DNA from: Hirudo medicinalis
Lineage: Eukaryota > Annelida > Clitellata > Hirudinida > Hirudinidae
Assembly (NCBI GenBank): GCA_011800805.1
Contig: MPNW01000182.1
Location: 92,478 to 113,590 of the forward strand
DNA: 21,113 nucleotides
Reading direction: 5' to 3'
Shown here: positions 17,640 through 21,113 of the stretch, piece after piece
Layout: each line of letters begins with the position of its first letter
Position numbering within the stretch: position 1 is the first letter of the stretch
The notes under the pieces: model-generated
Databases searched by the model: none
Seen by the model: the letters and a program-made list of their open reading frames with translations, nothing else
What the model was told of the DNA's origin: nothing
Position numbers and translations under genes: made by a program

Positions 17640-19070
17640 CTTAGAATATTTGTTTTCCCCGGAATTGCTAGCAGAATAAATTAGTATCATGCTGCCAACG
17701 ATGCGAAGATTCCAGTGGTACTTATTTGGAACAAATTCATTTGTACTGTGCCATACGCACAATGTCAGAGGAATGGATTTACACCATTGGATGCCCAACA
17801 ACTCCGCGGACACCAGGATCCGCAAAGTCAAGCCACTATTCATGTCTGGAAGGAAATTCCGAGCGCAGAATTAGATCGACGAATCAGTAGCCGAGTTGAT
17901 GTTCGAAAAAGTGAGAGGTCCTACCCAGATGGACAGTCATGCAGTTAGATGGAACCACCTGCTAAAATGGTCCCAGGAGAGCTTATCAGTCAGAGCCGCT
18001 ATGATTAACCAGGAAAGGAGGCGAAAAGTGGAACAAGACCGAGTCGCGAGGGCGGTTCAGTAATCACAGCAGGGTAAGTGGACAACGTGGGAAGACGTGA
18101 TGCAACGATCCCTTACCTGGAGCGATATATGGAAGATGACCCGCTCCGACTTGCCTTCGCGATAAGGTCAAATGGTCCGCATGTGGTGGAAGACACCAAA
18201 TGCGGGCTCCGTGGAAGAACCTAGACACTGCATCACGTGCTCAGCTCAACGTATGCCCTTGCCAACGGTCGGTACACATGGCGACATAACCAGGTCCTTC
18301 GAGAAGTGTGTGAGGCCGCAAAAGCAGCAGTCTCCAAAGCAAACTCGCGAACGATCGCAAAGCAGCGAAAGATTTATTTCTTGCGCGATGGCTTCGCACA
18401 CCTCTGCAGAAAGAGATGTCAAACTCCCAGGCGAAACATTCTTGCAGAGGCTAACGACTGGACCGTCGCAGCCGACCTAGAAGGGATGAGGCACTACCAC
18501 CAGGTGCTGATAGAAAGTGGCAAGAGGCCGGACTTGGTGCTCGTGTCGTCGTCGACGGATGCCATCATGGTGGAGCTAACGGTACCGTGGGAGGACAGGC
18601 TTCAATACAGCAACGCGCTCAAAGCAGATAAGCATGCAGATCTGTCGATGGACCTGGAAGCGAAGGGATATCGGACAGACCTCTTCCCCATCGAGGTTGG
18701 CGCAAGGGGCGTAGTCGGCATGTCGACTTATGCTTTCCTAGCGAAGATTGGATTGTCTAGCCGAGAAAGAACGAAGGCTATGACAAGGATGTCTGAGGCC
18801 GCAGAAGCGGCATCATTCTGATCTGGCACATGAGGAGCCAGAAGAAGTCTTAAGAAGCCACTTCATGAAAGTCGGAGAAAGCCGTCGGCCTTCGGTGTAA
18901 ATAATCCACCGAACGACGGGGCCAAATCATTGGCCGAGAGACGCGATATTGTCGGGTGAAATGGGCCGACCGCGGGCGCTCGCAAAGCACTATGGACTGC
19001 GGACCAAACCGCGGTCGAGTCCCGAAAATTTCTATCTCCAGCTGCCCGCTACAAAGAAATTATAAGGCCC
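17640..19070 (+). mobile_element. GC-rich 3' part of a LINE with endonuclease-like C-terminal module
   Basis: Plus-strand frames contain pieces of a C-terminal region common in animal mobile elements: SGRKFRAQN (near 17,846), VAELMFEKVRGPTQ, QGKWTTWEDVMQRSLTWSD (about 18,072-18,128), then a degraded Cys/His finger, and the long frame at 18,237-18,821. Frameshifts near 17,890 and 18,165 and stops break it up. The base composition is clearly richer in G and C than the surrounding host DNA. After the last stop, the 3' untranslated region (CCGTCGGCCTTCGG near 18,885) runs to about 19,070. No reverse transcriptase core is visible, so the copy is 5'-truncated. Confidence 0.75.
18237..18821 (+). pseudogene. 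C-terminal endonuclease-like domain of a LINE, partial
   Basis: The 194-codon frame contains ALANGRYTWRHNQVLREV near its start, RPDLVLVSSSTDAIMVELTV and PWEDR in the middle (about residues 98-122), and PIEVGARGVVGMSTYAFL with a terminal EAAEAASF. The PD-x(n)-(E)-x-T pattern resembles a PD-(D/E)XK restriction-like nuclease, the type some LINEs use to nick DNA, but I infer this from the motif alone. The apparent ATG is internal to the domain, because upstream codons in a neighbouring frame (HHVLSS) belong to the same protein. The finger cysteines expected before it are partly replaced. It is a fragment, not a functional gene. Confidence 0.72.
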
Positions 19071-19096
19071 AGTTTGCATATATTAAGTACACGGTG

Positions 19097-19325
19097 TGAA
19101 AAAGCAACTGAGAGCTTTCATGACCGCTGTAGGTAACTGGGATGGATGCGATCGTCATAAAAAGGCCAAAAAGAGCCTCGCATAGTCGAAGATTGCAGGT
19201 CGAAATCAGGTAATATGCGACATGAAGAAGCCATTGAGAGCATTCGGAGTCGCTCCAGTCCAGGCAGCAGTGACCGGCATAAGAAGGCCAAAAAAAGCCT
19301 CTCATAGCCGGCGGTAAGCGTTGGG
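19097..19325. repeat. diverged tandem duplication, period about 122-126 bp
   Basis: Two neighbouring units share AAGC-A/C-TTGAGAGC (19,102 and 19,228) and the block AAGGCCAAAAAGAGCCTCGCATAG (centred near 19,173 and 19,295, with a few changes). Offsets of 126 and 122 bp show small indels. No coding is apparent. The unit could be part of the LINE's untranslated region or an independent repeat. Confidence 0.65.
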
Positions 19326-19351
19326 TTCCGAAGGATAAAAACCGACAGGGA

Positions 19352-19372
19352 CATCCGGTTGATCACCGGATG
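19352..19372. other. perfect 8-bp hairpin CATCCGGT/ACCGGATG
   Basis: CATCCGGT, a five-base loop TGATC, and ACCGGATG form a perfect inverted repeat. It lies between the tandem duplication and the truncation point of the Tc1-like element, in GC-rich sequence that probably belongs to the LINE. It could be an RNA hairpin used for template recognition, which is inference only. Confidence 0.7.
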
Positions 19373-19389
19373 CGGACCGCCCCCACTTT

Positions 19390-20020
19390 GATTTAATCTG
19401 CTGATTTTTGCTTTCCTTGTGGAAAGGGTAGATCAGTGAGTCCATCATGTGAAATTCCCGCCAAAATCACTGTTCCAGCTCCGCGATTTCTGCTTTAAAG
19501 TGACTCCTTCTCTAATCTGAGGTCATGCCAATAAAGCTGATAGCCATTAGGTAAATCTAGATTGTATTTTATTTCATCAGAAAAAATTATGTTGTTCCAA
19601 CCATTATGTTGGTCTCTCCTTGATAACATTGTTTTGACCCACTGAACTCTGGCAATTTTGTGATGTTCTTGCAGAGCTGGACCCGTCAATCTCTTTTCAT
19701 ATTTTAAAATATTTCTCGCATTTAAGAAATTTATTACTGTATTCTTACAAAGTTAAATTTAACTCTGTTCTTAGCTGGTTGGCAGAAAATTTTCCAATTG
19801 ATGCACTCCTCAACAGTCTCTCCTGTAAGGCAGACAATTTCTTCTTTCTTCCCGGAGATTTCTTGATTCCATAGTTTTCAGGAGCATTCAAATAATTAGA
19901 AATAACATTTATGGACCTGTTGAGCTCTTTAGCAATCCTCGATTTTGAGTAATTGGCTTTCCTGAGGGCTTCATTCCTCCCCTTTTCATTTTCGTACAAT
20001 GTTTTACCTCTACCCATCAC
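19390..20020 (-). pseudogene. Tc1-like transposase, broken and truncated
   Basis: The first frame (20,020-19,745) starts MMGRGKTLYENEKGR and contains a helix-turn-helix (RKANYSKSRIAKELNRSI, then ISNYLNAP) with the basic GIKKSPGRKKKL, which bind the terminal repeats. After a frameshift near 19,745 it resumes as FLNARNILKYEKRLTGPAL, then WNNIIFSDEIKYNLDLPNGY (about 19,600-19,541), which carries the DDE-fold aspartate in FSDE, and YWHDLRLEKESL. A stop at about 19,495 is followed in frame by SRNRGAGTVILAGISHDG to about 19,390. The final acidic residue of the triad is lost with the 3' truncation. It is similar to Tc1-group transposases with WHDLRKE-type sequence. Confidence 0.88.
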
Positions 20021-20135
20021 TAAACTATTAATAATAAACTAAAAATGAAAATTTCATAAATCTATCATGTTTTTATACCTCAGAAACCTTCTCTGAAGTT
20101 CATTTGCACCTTGTTAAATTAATTTTTTAGCTCAA

Positions 20136-20366
20136 ATGCAAACCCCTTCCTATCTTTTTTGGACGCCCAAAAACACATTTTTAAGTTTTATACGATTTAC
20201 GTTTTTTTTAAATTTACGAGTTTTAATTATTCTATGAAGTCCAAATTTTACAAGATGTTTTATATGTGGTAAAGTGACCTAATGTCCAAATTTGAATAAA
20301 TTCCATTGTTTGATGTATGAGAAATTTGCATAAAATATGCACTCCCTATCTATATTGGACGGAGTG
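20136..20366. repeat. internal direct repeats of the Tc1-like end (IR/DR layout)
   Basis: ATGCAAACCCCTTCCTATC ... TTGGACGCCC at 20,136-20,168 and ATGCACTCCCTATCTATATT plus GGACGGAG at 20,337-20,366 are the same motif in the same orientation, 200 bp apart. Two directly repeated transposase sites per end are typical of the IR/DR subgroup of Tc1-like elements. The copy at 9,443-9,612 shows the same pair at a shorter distance. Confidence 0.65.
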
Positions 20367-20544
20367 TATTTACCCCACAACAGCTGCACTCCTACTCGGG
20401 GTGTATACCGCTCGAATCAAGAAGAGAACTAACTAGAAACGCACGAGTTTATTAACTGACAACAAGTTAATATACACGGTCACTAAGCGAGAGAGTGCGA
20501 GCAGTAGTAGTAATTTATTAATGTCTCAGCATAACTTGATGAAT

Positions 20545-20609
20545 AGGACAACAACGAAGACAACAGAAGGTAAAAAACAACAACAAAGACAACAACAACA
20601 ACAACAAAA
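20545..20609. repeat. interrupted CAA microsatellite in the LINE 3' region
   Basis: Repeated ACAACAACGAAGACAAC and AACAACAACAACAAC units lie just left of the LINE stop codon. On the LINE's own strand this is a TTG-rich run within the 3' untranslated region. Confidence 0.8.
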
Positions 20610-20629
20610 GTTCATAATGTGATAGATGG

Positions 20630-21113
20630 TCAAATCATATTTCGGCGGTTTTTATAAATCCACTGGTATATTAGCTCCATACTAGCAGTATTGCTAAGCA
20701 TGGAACTCAACTCCAGTGGATTTAGTTTGTCCATTATTGCTCTTCTCAGGCTTGATTGGGCCGGATATTCCATTAAGAAATGCTGGACAGTCTCATCTTC
20801 CTGAGGACAGGTTTGGCATTTACCGACTGCGTGACGCCTCATCTGTCGATTTAGAGCGCATTTTCCAAGACGGAGTTTAGAGATCGAAGTCTCCTTCTTC
20901 CTTGAGGCACATTGGAATTTGCTCTTCACCGACACTCTTTTCTCCAACAGCTTGTAGTGATTCTCTTTGTCTTCCCATCTGGTCTACCATTGCTGCAGGA
21001 CATTTTGGTCGATGATCCTCTTTACGTCCTTGATTGTTGCCGGAATCCAGCACTCAGTTGTATCCTTGGTTGTAGCAGCTTTTGCCAAGGCGTCCGCTTG
21101 CTCATTTCCAGGA
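20630..21113 (-). pseudogene. RNase H end and C-terminal finger of a LINE polyprotein
   Basis: The first visible residues read PGNEQADALAKAAT, the G-N-E-x-A-D-x-L-A-K signature at the end of RNase H, with its catalytic Asp. WIPATIKDVKRIIDQ follows, and an in-frame TAG interrupts at QQW-stop-TRWED. Downstream come KLRLGKCALNRQM and CQTCPQEDETVQHFLMEYPA, a C-x-x-C...H finger in which the last Cys is replaced by Tyr (ME-Y-P where relatives have C-P). The frame ends YKNRRNMI. The open part from 20,947 has an internal ATG that is not a true start. Elements with this order belong to the I/jockey-like groups, and the clade is not resolved. Confidence 0.82.

Larger units (their letters stand above)
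19390..20368 (-). mobile_element. Tc1-like transposon, truncated at the transposase C-terminus
   Basis: The outer end at about 20,368 has CACTCCGTCCAATATAGATA (minus strand), flanked by TA, the target dinucleotide of Tc1/mariner elements. A second related motif lies 200 bp inward (20,136-20,168). The broken transposase runs from 20,020 to about 19,390, where similarity stops next to the LINE-derived sequence. The last part of the transposase, including its final catalytic residue, and the other terminal repeat are missing. Confidence 0.85.
20370..21113 (-). mobile_element. 3' end of an RNase H-bearing LINE, running off the right edge
   Basis: From the window edge leftwards, the minus strand encodes the end of an RNase H domain, a linker and the C-terminal Cys/His finger region of a non-LTR retrotransposon, ending at a stop at 20,630. 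About 260 bp of untranslated sequence follows, including a CAA-rich run, and meets the Tc1-like terminus at about 20,368. The RT and endonuclease would lie beyond 21,113. Confidence 0.8.

Noticed and set aside
19060..19366. Minus-strand open frames of about 80 codons
   Set aside because: They are translations of the tandem duplication and change frame between units, with no recognisable domain.

Overview
The window looks like nuclear DNA from an invertebrate animal, probably marine, but I cannot name the species. It is AT-rich. Its two host genes are split into many short exons with GT–AG introns. Most of the rest is degraded transposable elements: CR1/jockey-like, RNase H-bearing and endonuclease-module LINEs, a tRNA-derived SINE, Tc1-like and hAT-like DNA transposons, and solo LTRs. 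I see no prokaryotic features, CRISPR array, rRNA or stand-alone tRNA gene.

Positions 1-3,700 are mostly non-coding. They hold a 39-bp minisatellite at the left edge, a SINE, one CUB-domain exon (minus strand) of a gene that must extend outside the window, a trinucleotide repeat and a 17-bp-period array. Positions 3,700-6,750 are one decayed LINE interrupted by two related solo LTRs in opposite orientation, each with its own 5-bp target duplication. A second SINE copy follows. Positions 7,000-10,300 hold a possible broken retrotransposon gag and an hAT-like remnant that carries a Tc1-like end inside it.

The core is two minus-strand host genes in tandem. A ubiquitin-specific protease of the USP36/42 type (stop 10,313, start 13,715) could be assembled as 15 exons with consistent phases, about 642 residues, with all catalytic boxes present. 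Upstream of it, cyclin K (stop 14,855, start 17,051) assembles as 10 exons, about 443 residues, with a poly(A) signal at 14,810. Its first coding exon lacks one base near 17,009, which breaks the frame in an otherwise intact gene. The two products act in different nuclear processes (nucleolar/chromatin deubiquitination and CDK12/13-dependent transcription), and nothing here shows that they work together.

Positions 17,640-21,113 are again mobile DNA: the GC-rich 3' part of a LINE with an ELTVPWE endonuclease-like module (plus), a diverged tandem repeat and hairpin, a truncated Tc1-like transposon with internal direct repeats (minus), and the RNase H-to-3' end of another LINE (minus) running off the right edge. 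I found no convincing new biological system. The best leads are the nested LTR pair, the cyclin K frameshift, the paired Tc1-like ends and a tiny insertion with a perfect 12-bp duplication. Exon limits and copy numbers were worked out by hand without alignment software.
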